Below, piece after piece: positions 56,078 through 64,000 of a stretch of 64,000 bases of DNA. Both the position numbers and the translations under genes were made by a program. This DNA is from an uncultured Paracoccaceae bacterium. Its GTDB lineage: Bacteria; Pseudomonadota; Alphaproteobacteria; Rhodobacterales; Rhodobacteraceae. The notes beneath the pieces are model-generated. The model ran no database searches. It was not told the origin of the DNA and worked only from the letters and a program-made list of their open reading frames with translations. The first letter of the stretch is position 1; the number at the start of each line of letters is the position of its first letter. The stretch is from the NCBI GenBank assembly GCA_947496605.1, contig CANMDF010000003.1, positions 372,001 to 436,000 of the forward strand, given 5' to 3'.

Positions 56078-56090
56078 ACTACTCAGGTTT

Positions 56091-56810
56091 TCACCTCACC
56101 ACATCACGATACGGGCTGACATCCTTTTCAAAGGGCACATGTCTGCGTCGGAACGATGTGTCATGGATGCAAACAGGATCGCTGATCCGGTCCATGCGGA
56201 AATGACGAAAACCATCTCGCATCGGGTCCCAAGCCACCAGGTACCACAAGGGTTGCAAGATAAGCATCGCCTGCGGCTCTACATTGCGCTTTGTCTTGGC
56301 CCCTTTTGCGTCGCGATAAGAAAATTCCAAGCAAATCTGTTCCAAAAAAGCTGTCTCAAAAGCCGGAAGAAGTGCAGGATCAATCGGCCGCATATCTGAC
56401 AAATCTTGCTGCGGTGACAATTGGCCAATGTGCAAACAATCAAGAAACCGGCGCAAGTCCCGTAATTTGTCGGAAGGCAAGGCTCGTTCGATTTTGGCAA
56501 GGCCAGTGTCCGCAAGGTCCGAGAACGGAAGGTTTTGGGCAGCACGCATTGCGGCAACACTGATCAACAGGGCAAAAACCTCTGCCACCGATAGACGGGC
56601 AGATGTCTGCATGGACTGGGGATCAAGCTGAAGCCCGCCACCTGGCCCGCTTTCTGAATAGATGACGAACCCATCATCGCGCAGCGCACAGATGTCGCGT
56701 AAGATCGTGCGCCGCGATGCCCCGACTTCGCCCGCGAGCTGATCAACGGTGGCGGTTCCATTGCGCCGCAGCGTGCGCACGATGGTATCATGTCGTTGTC
56801 GAACGTTCAT
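56091..56810 (-). CDS. YafY-type transcriptional regulator (HTH + WYL)
   Basis: A 239-residue regulator. An N-terminal winged helix (RHDTIVRTLRRNGTATVDQLAGEVGASRRTILRDICALRDDGF) is of the DeoR/HTH_11 type; the WYL domain follows at about residues 130-225, with PLWYLVAWDPMRDGFRHFRMDRI. WYL domains bind small ligands. It is divergent from the RidA gene with 88 bases between, so it probably controls that gene and itself. Confidence 0.88.
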   Translation of the reverse strand: MNVRQRHDTIVRTLRRNGTATVDQLAGEVGASRRTILRDICALRDDGFVIYSESGPGGGLQLDPQSMQTSARLSVAEVFALLISVAAMRAAQNLPFSDLADTGLAKIERALPSDKLRDLRRFLDCLHIGQLSPQQDLSDMRPIDPALLPAFETAFLEQICLEFSYRDAKGAKTKRNVEPQAMLILQPLWYLVAWDPMRDGFRHFRMDRISDPVCIHDTSFRRRHVPFEKDVSPYRDVVR

Positions 56811-56898
56811 TTTTTCAGTCTAGCATAATTGGTGACAATTTTTGGCACTAATAAAATCTAGAAGGTTTGCAGGACACATCAGATAGGAGAACTGAAAG

Positions 56899-57294
56899 AT
56901 GGAACGTATGCCTGTGAACCCTTGGGATTGGTCATTGAAACTGGGCTACAATCAAGCCGAGATCATCGAAAATCCTTCTCGCCAGTTGATCGTTGCTGGA
57001 CAAACCGCCGTTGATGCACATGGCGCACCACAGCATGAGGGTGACATGCGCAGTCAGATTGTTCTTGCGCTGGATAACCTTGAAGCCGTGTTGGCTGGCG
57101 CAAACATGGACCTGAGCAACATCATCAAATTGGGCGTCTACGCAACAAATGTCGACGAAGCGCTGAAGAACTTTGATCTGATGGGTATGCGATTTGGAGC
57201 CGTTCAAAACGCCCCGCCGATGACATTGCTTGGTGTCACGCGCTTGGCCATCCCAAGCCTATTGTTCGAAATTGAGGCGACAGCAGCAAGCTAA
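56899..57294 (+). CDS. RidA-family (YjgF/YER057c) protein
   Basis: A 131-residue member of the YjgF/RidA family, which deaminates reactive enamine/imine intermediates of PLP enzymes. The central QLIVAGQTAVDAHGAPQHEGDMRSQIVLALDNLEAVLAGANMDLSNIIKLGVY and the ending MTLLGVTRLAIPSLLFEIEATA fit, although the catalytic Arg of RidA proper is replaced in the VTRLAIP loop region. The close divergent WYL regulator suggests control by a metabolite. AGGAGAACTGAAAG precedes the ATG. The exact activity is uncertain. Confidence 0.88.
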   Translation: MERMPVNPWDWSLKLGYNQAEIIENPSRQLIVAGQTAVDAHGAPQHEGDMRSQIVLALDNLEAVLAGANMDLSNIIKLGVYATNVDEALKNFDLMGMRFGAVQNAPPMTLLGVTRLAIPSLLFEIEATAAS

Positions 57295-57304
57295 CAACCA
57301 AAAT

Positions 57305-57343
57305 AAAGCGGACATCCGGGATTTTCCGTCCGGTGTCCGCTTT
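57305..57343 (+). terminator. Terminator after the RidA gene
   Basis: A long stem (AAAGCGGACAtCCGG / CCGGtGTCCGCTTT) with a roughly 10-base loop, followed by TTTGTTTG. It can also end the convergent LacI gene. Confidence 0.85.
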
Positions 57344-57373
57344 GTTTGCCGCCGATATCTTCGTTCTTAACAA

Positions 57374-58396
57374 TTACCGGCGCAGCGTATCACCGACTGC
57401 AAGGATTGGTTCAAGTGCTACAATCGGGCCTTCGGGCACTTCATTGCCGGCGTTCAGCGACGCAATGATCTGGGCTGCTTTGCGACCAATCTCGCGACGG
57501 CAAGCATCCATCGTCGCAAGTTGGCGCGGCAGGCCTTCAAGCAACTCAACCCCGTTAAAGCCCGCCAAACCGACCTTACCCGGCACATCAATCCCCTGCT
57601 CAAGCAAGTAAAGCAGGCCACCGGCGCCAATCATGTCATTAGAGTAATATAGAAAATCCAGATCAGGGGTGCGTTCAAGCATCTTGCCAGTCATCTCGCG
57701 ACCCTTTGCGAGGGCAGACCCACCCGAATAAAATTCCTGATCCGCAATCTCGATGCCCGCTTTGGCAAGGGTCCGTGTAAAGCCTTCAAATCGTTTGCGG
57801 GCGCGGTGGTCCAAAGGCATCTTTGTCCCCATAAAACCAATACGCTTGTATCCAGCGGCAATAATCTCTTCCGCCATTTTGCGCCCAGCACGCCGATGCG
57901 AAATACCAACGCAATGATCAATCGCCTCGCCGTCGGTATCCATGATCTCGACCACTGGAATTCCGGCCTGACGCAGCATCGCCTGCGAGGCCTCTGAATG
58001 CTCTAACCCGGCAATAATGATACCAGACGGACGCCAAGACAGCATCTCAAAGAGAACCTTCTCTTCTTTTTCAGGCAAGTAATCCGTGACACCGACAACC
58101 GGCTGCAGCTCGGTATCTTCCAAAATTTCCGAAATACCGGACAGCACTTCAGGAAAAACCATATTCCCGAGCGACGGGATAATGACGGCCACAAGGTTCA
58201 CACGTTGAGAAGCTAGTGCACCGGCGATCTTGTTAGGGACATACCCCAACTGCTTGGCTGCATCCTGCACTTTCTGACGGGTCGCGGCGCTCACATCGCC
58301 TTTGTTGCGCAGCACGCGGCTGACGGTCATTTCGCTGACACCCGAGGCTTCCGAGACATCACGAAGGGTAAGCGGGCGTTTTAACGTATTATTCAA
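57374..58396 (-). CDS. LacI-family transcriptional regulator (GntR-like)
   Basis: A 340-residue LacI-type repressor. The HTH reads TLRDVSEASGVSEMTVSRVLRNKGDVSAATRQKV with hinge helix NKIAGALASQ, and a periplasmic-binding-protein-like sensor domain follows (LVAVIIPSLGNMVFPEVLSGI...). The sensor sequence is closest by eye to the gluconate repressor GntR. No sugar or sugar-acid gene is next to it, so its target must lie elsewhere. It is divergent from tRNA-Arg. Confidence 0.92.
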   Translation of the reverse strand: MNNTLKRPLTLRDVSEASGVSEMTVSRVLRNKGDVSAATRQKVQDAAKQLGYVPNKIAGALASQRVNLVAVIIPSLGNMVFPEVLSGISEILEDTELQPVVGVTDYLPEKEEKVLFEMLSWRPSGIIIAGLEHSEASQAMLRQAGIPVVEIMDTDGEAIDHCVGISHRRAGRKMAEEIIAAGYKRIGFMGTKMPLDHRARKRFEGFTRTLAKAGIEIADQEFYSGGSALAKGREMTGKMLERTPDLDFLYYSNDMIGAGGLLYLLEQGIDVPGKVGLAGFNGVELLEGLPRQLATMDACRREIGRKAAQIIASLNAGNEVPEGPIVALEPILAVGDTLRR

Positions 58397-58505
58397 AGGC
58401 GTGATCCTGCAGTCATTTTCTTATTGTTAGCGGGGCTTTCCAGCAAAAGCCAGAATTGCATGGCGTTGACCACTGCGACAAAGGCAGGCATTCAGTTGCC
58501 AGGAC

Positions 58506-58582
58506 GGCCCCGTGGCTCAACTGGATAGAGCAGCCCCCTCCTAAGGGGCAGGTTGCAGGTTCGAATCCTGCCGGGGTCACCA
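58506..58582 (+). tRNA. tRNA-Arg (CCT anticodon)
   Basis: A 77-base tRNA with CCA encoded at its 3' end. The acceptor stem GGCCCCG pairs with CGGGGTC (one G-T), the D arm reads TGGCTCAACTGGATAGAGCA, the anticodon stem-loop CCCCCTCCTAAGGGG exposes CCT, and the T arm is GCAGGTTCGAATCCTGC. It decodes AGG. tRNA-Arg genes are frequent attachment sites for integrative elements; no repeat of its 3' end is seen elsewhere in the window. Confidence 0.96.
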
Positions 58583-59145
58583 AAAACACTAAAAATATGA
58601 ATTATTTACAGGGCTTTGCGTCTGACTTTGCAGAAACTCCCTTGTGCTTTCGTGCCGAATGCTGCTGAAGCGGCGGAAATTCTTTACAAAATTCGCGCGT
58701 CTTTGCCCAATACGGGACCTTCTCATGAACCGGCGGGTTGCAAACACATGCGTGAAGCGGAAGTTCGGCTGCGCAACGCGCAAGCATGTCATCATGTGTC
58801 CGACCGACATGGCAAGTGACGATGGTTCAGTTACGCCATTCTTTGAAAATCTACCTTAATCTATGAGGCGTTGGAGATGTGTGCTCGCTCGCAACTTAGG
58901 CATCGCTGCAAACCCGTATGAGCGGCGCATGACCTAATACTGGATGGATTGCGTTTAGCGGTATGGAAAACCGGACCTCGCCTGCATTGCGCAAAGAAAT
59001 GCCTTGCCAAAAGGGTCTTTGCGACCTCTAATTTCAGCGAAAATACATATTTCGACCTGTTTTAAGACGTTAGCATTTTGCGGTCCCGACATTGCCTCAG
59101 CGGTTTTACGTTGTGCTGCAGTGCTATTTTGAGAAGGAATTTGTC
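58583..59145. other. Long non-coding gap after tRNA-Arg
   Basis: These 563 bases hold no convincing gene. Short open frames occur on both strands between 58600 and 58860, with unusual Cys/His/Arg composition and no ribosome-binding sites; the stretch looks like a dispersed intergenic or mobile-element remnant of the type common in roseobacters. From 58860 on the sequence is unstructured, with no clear promoter. GAAGGA at about 59134 is the ribosome-binding site of the next gene. Confidence 0.5.
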
Positions 59146-59988
59146 ATGGTCAAACGATCAATTGGTGCCGCTGTTTTTGCCTTGGCCGGATGCGGAACGA
59201 CTGCGGGAGTACAGGAATTCCAGACCTATGCGACTGCTTTTTCAAGCGTGGTCGAAGCCTCGGACAGCGTTCTAAATGAAATGGCTGCCGAAGAGCGTGT
59301 CAAACGTATCCGCGTCATCGATGCGGGGGCCGCGGGCGGTATTTCAGATACGCTGGAACGCAAAGATATTCCAATTTTCGCACCTTCCGCCGATCCTCCA
59401 TTCGTGGCTTCAATGCGGTTCGCGGTTCATTCAGTCGCCGATTTGAATGACATTCTCTTGGCCTATGCTGAAGGCCGCGCGTTGGACGGGCTCAAGGCGG
59501 ATGCCGCTGGTTTGCAAGAGGCCGGGTTAGGTTTTCGCGTGACAGATGTCGCTGACCCCGCAGCGAAAGCGATCAATGCTGAGCTTGAAATCCTAGGTGA
59601 GGTTCTGGGCTTTGCCAGCGGTATTGGATCACGAGAAGCTTTTCGGACAGAACTGATTAAAGCCGCAGATCAGATCAACACGGTCTTGGATGTTGTCCTT
59701 GGCCAATCGACCACAGCCTACCGTACTCTCACCTCAAGCGAATTCCGCGCATTACGTGGAAGCACCGCTGCCCAAGCCGACCAAATCCGCCAAGATATCG
59801 CCACCGAACGCGAAATGCTTTCTGAGTGGCTGTATCTGATCGAGCTATCGCAAGACGCGCTTAATCAAGCCGTCGCAGCTGCATCAAGCAAACCTGATCA
59901 GAACACGCGGTTGGTTGAGGCCGCCGTTCTCACAGGCGACCTGCGGGCTCGGGCAGATCGCATCAAGCGGTTGGCGGCACAGAATTGA
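59146..59988 (+). CDS. Helical lipoprotein of unknown function (first gene of caspase cluster)
   Basis: A 280-residue predicted lipoprotein. The short signal (VKRSIGAAVFALAGCG) ends in lipobox LAGC with Cys15. The mature part is mostly helical, with heptad-like stretches in residues 160-275 (for example IRQDIATEREMLSEWLYLIELSQDALNQAVAAA) and no cysteine. It has no recognisable domain. GAGAAGGAATTTGTC gives the ribosome-binding site, so I start at ATG 59146 rather than the upstream frame. It is followed after 16 bases by the peptidase gene. A tether or partner in the envelope for the downstream enzymes is inferred. Confidence 0.78.
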   Translation: MVKRSIGAAVFALAGCGTTAGVQEFQTYATAFSSVVEASDSVLNEMAAEERVKRIRVIDAGAAGGISDTLERKDIPIFAPSADPPFVASMRFAVHSVADLNDILLAYAEGRALDGLKADAAGLQEAGLGFRVTDVADPAAKAINAELEILGEVLGFASGIGSREAFRTELIKAADQINTVLDVVLGQSTTAYRTLTSSEFRALRGSTAAQADQIRQDIATEREMLSEWLYLIELSQDALNQAVAAASSKPDQNTRLVEAAVLTGDLRARADRIKRLAAQN

Positions 59989-60004
59989 TCAAAGGAAGTT
60001 ACCC

Positions 60005-61828
60005 ATGGAACAGGAATTTGCAAAACTAGAAGCGTTGCGCACCGATCTGATCAACGCCATGGCGCAAATTGGTGCGTCCGATCTCGGCGCTGCCGAGAAA
60101 GCCAAGCAAATCGAAATCGCAAATCTTGAGATTGATAAGATTGAGATCTTGCAGATGGATCTGGCAGCGACCGAAATCAACAATGCTGCAAGAGCAGTCG
60201 TTGCGGCCAAAATCAAAGCCAGTCAGGACGTTCTAAGTAAGATCCTGAAGGGGCTGCAGGCTGAAGTCACAGCAATCCGTGATGATGTTCAAAAGATCAT
60301 TCGCGACATCACACCTGATCCTGTCGATCTGGCCCCAAACGCGAACCCAACACCGGCACTCATCAATCCCGTTGCGGATGACCCCGTGCTTTTGCGCCGC
60401 ACCGACGGCACACGCGCGATCTATGGGCATTTGGTAAGACAGGTCCAATTGGCTTTGCGCAATGGTGGTTTTGAGACCCAAGGGATCGACATGATCTTTG
60501 GGGATGATACCGCGGATGCCTTGCTCGCATGGCGGGCAAGCACGGGAAAAAGCGCATTAGAGGCAATTCTTACCCGTGCTGACTGGGCAGAACTGACAAA
60601 CGGAAAGGAGCCTGATCTTTTTGACATCTCAGCGCAAGCAACTGCGGCGTTTGAAGGGCATGGGTTTGGTAAGATTGTCGGTGATTTTGACGGTGCTGTA
60701 ATGACATGGGGCTATCATGGCTACACGTTGAAATTTGGCCATCTGCAAGCGGTGCTCAACCTAATTGAAGGCGAGGGGCCTGATACGCTGAACGCCGTCT
60801 TTGGAGATGACCGGGCCAGCAAGTTGCGCGATATGCTTGCGATGGGATCAATCAGTGATCAAATCGATTGGGCCCGCACCACTGTTCTTGATGCCAACAA
60901 TGCGATCAAAGACGACTGGCATGGCCAATTTGCTGATTTGGGCGAGCAAGCTGTAACGCGGACGGCCCAGCTGGCCCACAGCCGTAAAACATTCTGGGAA
61001 GGTATGGCGGTTCCTCAGGCCGCAGCGATGGGGCTGAAAGAACCCCTGAGCCTCGGCATGTTGTTCGATGCTGCAATCCAGCAAGGCGGTGCGTCGAAGG
61101 TGACTGTGAAGACAGTGCAAGACGCCCGCGCCGCAGACCCTGCAATAACAGAAATGAGCCTGCGTGCTGTGCTGGCACAAGCATTGCGCGATCAGCTAAG
61201 CAACACTGACTGGGCTGACGATGTCTTTGCGCGGCGCAAGACGTTCATTTCTGGCCGCGGCAAAGTGCACGGTGCGAACTATGATTTGGGGTATTGGGGC
61301 TTTTTCGCATCCCATGACGAAAACGAAGGGCGCATCATCACGCCGCGTATTCCAACCATCACCAATATGCCAGCGGCGACGCCCGACCAGCAATCATTCG
61401 TCGATTTCTTCGCCGCAGAGATTGCGCCGCATGCACCCAATTTCTCGGCTGCGGAACTACTATACCGTGGTGGCAGCAACGGCGCGGGTGATTGTGCAGG
61501 CCTGAATACCGATCCGCCCGAAGAGCTTTGGCAAAACGCGATTGCGCTGACAAAACTCCTGCAGGCGATCAGACAGGAATTTGGGGCGCCGGTTCGTATC
61601 AGCAGTTGCTATCGCTCGCCTGCCTACAATACCTGCATTGGCGGCGCGACCGGTAGCCAGCACAAGCAGTTCACAGCAGCTGACATTACGATTGCTGACG
61701 GTAACACCGCACTTAGCTGGCATAAGCGCATTCTTGCAATGCAGAATGCCGGGGTCTTCGTCGGCGGTCTTGGAAAATACAAGACCTTTGTTCACGTCGA
61801 TGTACGCGGAACCAATGCGAATTGGTAA
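60005..61828 (+). CDS. Peptidoglycan-binding / chitosanase-like / M15 peptidase fusion
   Basis: A 607-residue multidomain protein without a signal peptide. Residues 1-105 are a coiled coil. Residues 140-185 resemble a peptidoglycan-binding domain (LVRQVQLALRNGGFETQGIDMIFGDDTADALLAW). Residues 205-430 look like a chitosanase (GH46)-type lysozyme-like domain, with AAFEGHGFGKIVGDFDGAVMTWGYHGYTLKFG and Glu217 as likely acid. Residues 530-607 are an M15 D-Ala-D-Ala peptidase: SCYRSPAYNTC, the zinc motif GSQHKQFTAAD (His near 552, Asp near 559) and His597 in HVDV. It should bind and cut cell wall, as an endolysin would. AAAGGAAG precedes the ATG. Confidence 0.82.
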   Translation: MEQEFAKLEALRTDLINAMAQIGASDLGAAEKAKQIEIANLEIDKIEILQMDLAATEINNAARAVVAAKIKASQDVLSKILKGLQAEVTAIRDDVQKIIRDITPDPVDLAPNANPTPALINPVADDPVLLRRTDGTRAIYGHLVRQVQLALRNGGFETQGIDMIFGDDTADALLAWRASTGKSALEAILTRADWAELTNGKEPDLFDISAQATAAFEGHGFGKIVGDFDGAVMTWGYHGYTLKFGHLQAVLNLIEGEGPDTLNAVFGDDRASKLRDMLAMGSISDQIDWARTTVLDANNAIKDDWHGQFADLGEQAVTRTAQLAHSRKTFWEGMAVPQAAAMGLKEPLSLGMLFDAAIQQGGASKVTVKTVQDARAADPAITEMSLRAVLAQALRDQLSNTDWADDVFARRKTFISGRGKVHGANYDLGYWGFFASHDENEGRIITPRIPTITNMPAATPDQQSFVDFFAAEIAPHAPNFSAAELLYRGGSNGAGDCAGLNTDPPEELWQNAIALTKLLQAIRQEFGAPVRISSCYRSPAYNTCIGGATGSQHKQFTAADITIADGNTALSWHKRILAMQNAGVFVGGLGKYKTFVHVDVRGTNANW

Positions 61829-61934
61829 GGAGACCACTCTTGCACGTCATTAGTGAAATGCGCGGTTCTGCGATAGCATTCGAGCAATTGAAGATTCGCA
61901 CACAGATTTGCGATCCCTATTCAGGAGAGCGACC

Positions 61935-62219
61935 ATGTTCTTGAGAAACTGGATTGTCATCATCGTCTTGGCCGCAATCGGCATTGGATTAGGCTGGTAT
62001 TGGTTTTCCATACCAACCGTGCCCGACGGCGTGACACCCCAAGGCGAGGTCGATGATGCCGTCACGGCGATCGCTGCACTTGCAGGCGCTGTCACGACAA
62101 TGGGTGCATCGGTCTTTGGCGTTTTGGGCAAGCTGAACGAATATAAAAAAGCCAAGCTTGAGATTGCCGAAAAGCAAATGGCGCTTGATGAGAAAAAGAA
62201 GAAACTTCAGGAACAGTGA
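61935..62219 (+). CDS. Small two-helix membrane protein with charged tail (holin-like)
   Basis: A 94-residue membrane protein. Helix 1 spans residues 5-25, helix 2 residues 42-65 (AVTAIAALAGAVTTMGASVFGVL), and a highly charged coiled tail KKAKLEIAEKQMALDEKKKKLQ ends the protein. This size and layout resemble class II holins, but no homolog can be named. AGGAGAGCGACC is the ribosome-binding site. Its stop overlaps the caspase ATG (TGATG), so the two are translated together. Standing between a wall-cutting enzyme without a signal peptide and a protease, a pore or anchor role is inferred. Confidence 0.7.
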   Translation: MFLRNWIVIIVLAAIGIGLGWYWFSIPTVPDGVTPQGEVDDAVTAIAALAGAVTTMGASVFGVLGKLNEYKKAKLEIAEKQMALDEKKKKLQEQ

Positions 62220-64000
62220 TGCGGCGTGCATTCGGAATATTGTTGCTTTGCCTTTGGGCAACATCCAGCACGGGGCAAGGGCTGGACGAAGCGACAATCC
62301 GACCTGACACACGGACAGGGATCGAACGCCTCATGCAACGTGCCGGGTTTGGCGAGATCCAAAAAAGCTATGCCTTGATTGTAGGTGTCAGCGATTTTGA
62401 TCACTACGCCGATCTGCCAACCAGCAATGATCCGATGCGTATGCATGACTATCTGATGAACGAGGCCGGGTTTGACTACGTCCACATCCTGACCGAAGAA
62501 AAAGTTACGAAAGCCCGCCTAGAAGAGTTGATGATCGATGAATTCCGCCCGTTAGTTGGGCCATCTGATCGGTTTTTGTTGTATTGGTCGGGGCATGGCG
62601 ACACCCAGAATGTTGGTGGGACTGATATGGGATTCCTACCGCTGGCCAGCAGTCAGCAAACCACCCTGTCCAGTATGGTGGCAATGACCGACCTGTCACG
62701 CTGGAACAGATTTATCGACGCCCATCAGGTGCTCTACCTTCTTGATAGCTGTTTTTCCGGCCTTGCCGGGGCGGCCCCCCAATCTGACTTGTCTGATATC
62801 ACCCGCGAACAGCTATCAGGTCCCGGTCGTCACTTGATTACGGCAGGGCGCATGAACGAACAAACTATTGCGGTGGATGATCTTGGTGGATCAATCTTTA
62901 CCCATGCATTGTTGAAAGGGCTGCGCGGCGCCGCGGATTCTAGCAACGCGTTGGGTGCTGACGGCTTGGTCGCAGTGGGCGAATTGAAGAACTATCTCGG
63001 GCAGGAAATCGGCCGCTTGCGTCAGGTATACGATTGGCAGAAAACAATCACACCTCAGATCCGCGACCTGCAAGGCAGTGATGGGGCTTTCTTCTTTCCC
63101 TTACAGGCCAGTTTTCCAGCGCCAGTCGATTTGGAAGAAAGTGATAGCGAGGTCACGTCACAAGGTGGCGAGGTCACGCCGCAAAGCGGAGTAGACAGTG
63201 ACCTGCTGGAAGTACAGCGCGGTTTGATCGCGTTGGGATATGACCTTGAAGCAACAGACGGCATTTTGGGGTTTCGGACAAGGCGCGCGTTGATCGCCTT
63301 TCAGTCGGACAAGGGATTGGCGCTCACGGGCGAGGCAGATGATGCAACCGTTCTATCCATCATTATGGCGCTTGTCCCAGAGCAAGAGGAAGATACGCCA
63401 ATTGCGCAAGACGACCCTGATGTGGGCGATAGCTCTTCTTTGGAAACGGTCAAAGGCGTAGATATGGCAATGATTCCGCCTGGCATCTTTATGATGGGGC
63501 GCAATGAGGGACGACCAGAGCAAGGTCCAACCCTTTCTGTGGAAGTCGCGGCGTTCCAAGTCGCAACAACTGAAACGACCAAGGCACTGTTTGGGCAATA
63601 CATCGAAGCCGAGGGTTTAGATTTCGTCAGCCGCAAGGTTGAGCCCGAGGCCAGCTGCTATGCTTGGAGCGAAGATAACAGGCTTCGCCGTACCGCGTTC
63701 GCCTACAATCAATTGCGCAATACAGCGGATGATTTCCCGGTGTCATGCGTTAACCTTGAAGATATCGACGGCTTTTTGAGCTGGCTCAACGCCGATCTTG
63801 TTGGGCCACCGTTCCGTCTACCCACGGAAGCAGAATTCGAGTTCTTGTTGTTCCAACAAGGCGAGCCAGCGGCAAATGCATTCATGGATAAAGATCAGCG
63901 CTTGTGCAATTTGATGAACATCGCAGATGCATCCACAAGTTTCGATTGGCGTAACACCAAATGCGAAGATGGCGCCGCAGGTGTCTCAGCTGTCGCACAG
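62219..64000 (+). CDS. Exported caspase-like peptidase with peptidoglycan-binding and FGE-type domains (3' truncated)
   Basis: At least 594 residues, cut by the window end. A signal peptide (RRAFGILLLCLWATSSTGQG) leads to a C14 caspase/metacaspase domain, with KSYALIVGVSDFDHYADLPTS at residues 49-69, catalytic His126 in LYWSGHG and Cys178 in YLLDSCFSG. Residues 325-385 form a peptidoglycan-binding domain (LEVQRGLIALGYDLEATDGILGFRTRRALIAFQ). From about 413 a formylglycine-generating-enzyme/SUMF1-like domain begins (DMAMIPPGIFMMGRNEGRPEQGP and FRLPTEAEFEFLL). The enzyme would act in the periplasm near the wall. Catalytic residues are intact; the FGE-like part may be only a binding fold. Confidence 0.9.
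   Translation, partial: MRRAFGILLLCLWATSSTGQGLDEATIRPDTRTGIERLMQRAGFGEIQKSYALIVGVSDFDHYADLPTSNDPMRMHDYLMNEAGFDYVHILTEEKVTKARLEELMIDEFRPLVGPSDRFLLYWSGHGDTQNVGGTDMGFLPLASSQQTTLSSMVAMTDLSRWNRFIDAHQVLYLLDSCFSGLAGAAPQSDLSDITREQLSGPGRHLITAGRMNEQTIAVDDLGGSIFTHALLKGLRGAADSSNALGADGLVAVGELKNYLGQEIGRLRQVYDWQKTITPQIRDLQGSDGAFFFPLQASFPAPVDLEESDSEVTSQGGEVTPQSGVDSDLLEVQRGLIALGYDLEATDGILGFRTRRALIAFQSDKGLALTGEADDATVLSIIMALVPEQEEDTPIAQDDPDVGDSSSLETVKGVDMAMIPPGIFMMGRNEGRPEQGPTLSVEVAAFQVATTETTKALFGQYIEAEGLDFVSRKVEPEASCYAWSEDNRLRRTAFAYNQLRNTADDFPVSCVNLEDIDGFLSWLNADLVGPPFRLPTEAEFEFLLFQQGEPAANAFMDKDQRLCNLMNIADASTSFDWRNTKCEDGAAGVSAVAQ

Noticed and set aside
58558..58582. Possible attachment-site duplication of the tRNA 3' end
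   Set aside because: No second copy of this sequence is seen in the window, so an integrated element cannot be claimed here.
58602..58819. Overlapping 61-73-codon frames on both strands after tRNA-Arg
   Set aside because: No start signals, odd composition, both strands open together; more likely a dispersed non-coding remnant.

Overview
The window looks like a chromosomal piece of a marine alphaproteobacterium of the Rhodobacterales (Roseobacter group). Reasons: an RpoE-ChrR singlet-oxygen sigma/anti-sigma pair with its lipid-oxidation operon, a CcrM-type adenine methyltransferase, an alphaproteobacterial porin, DUF2125, DUF4170 and DUF3775 proteins, and many short, closely packed operons with moderate GC. 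Most of the window is ordinary core genome; I see no insertion sequence, prophage structural genes or CRISPR array.

Layout. 1-2.5 kb: end of a short-chain dehydrogenase, a NUDIX hydrolase and a PiT phosphate transporter. 2.5-9.8 kb: chrR and rpoE, divergent from a five-gene operon (flavin oxidoreductase, DUF1365, MFS, DUF3833, SDR); both transcription units carry the same motif TGATCC-N18-TAACA between them, so both look RpoE-dependent. An AlkB-type hydroxylase faces this operon. 9.8-19.5 kb: mutY, a DciA-like gene, a DsbA-family thiol oxidoreductase, a CaiB CoA-transferase, then an envelope block (lpxK, waaA, DUF4170, cysQ, pmbA/tldD, DUF2125). 19.6-24.1 kb: SDR and crotonase pair, an MscS channel, a BaiN-like flavoprotein and a small exported protein. 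24.1-36.3 kb: holA-lptE-leuS, porin, yggS-like and rluA-like genes, an aldehyde dehydrogenase, a 1-Cys peroxiredoxin, an outer-membrane beta-barrel and pnp.

36.4-44.8 kb: pnp and rpsO, normally neighbours, are separated by a GT61 glycosyltransferase, a glycine-amidinotransferase-like enzyme and a lipoprotein; then rpsO, an anchored RTX-repeat protein, DUF1643, truB and recQ. 44.9-46.1 kb: three tandem, nearly identical genes for a 110-residue exported protein. 46.6-58.4 kb: an operon with two glutathione-transferase-type enzymes and a saccharopine-dehydrogenase-like protein, a DCC-HTTM membrane fusion, ccrM, rnhB, an unusual membrane protein with a C-terminal OmpR-like winged helix, and WYL, RidA and LacI-family genes.

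58.5-64 kb: tRNA-Arg(CCT), about 560 bases without a credible gene, then a same-strand cluster cut by the window end: a lipoprotein, a 607-residue peptidoglycan-binding/chitosanase-like/M15-peptidase fusion, a small holin-like two-helix protein, and an exported caspase carrying a peptidoglycan-binding domain and a formylglycine-generating-enzyme-like domain. This last cluster is the best candidate for an undescribed system: a regulated protease wired to cell-wall binding and cell-wall cleavage.
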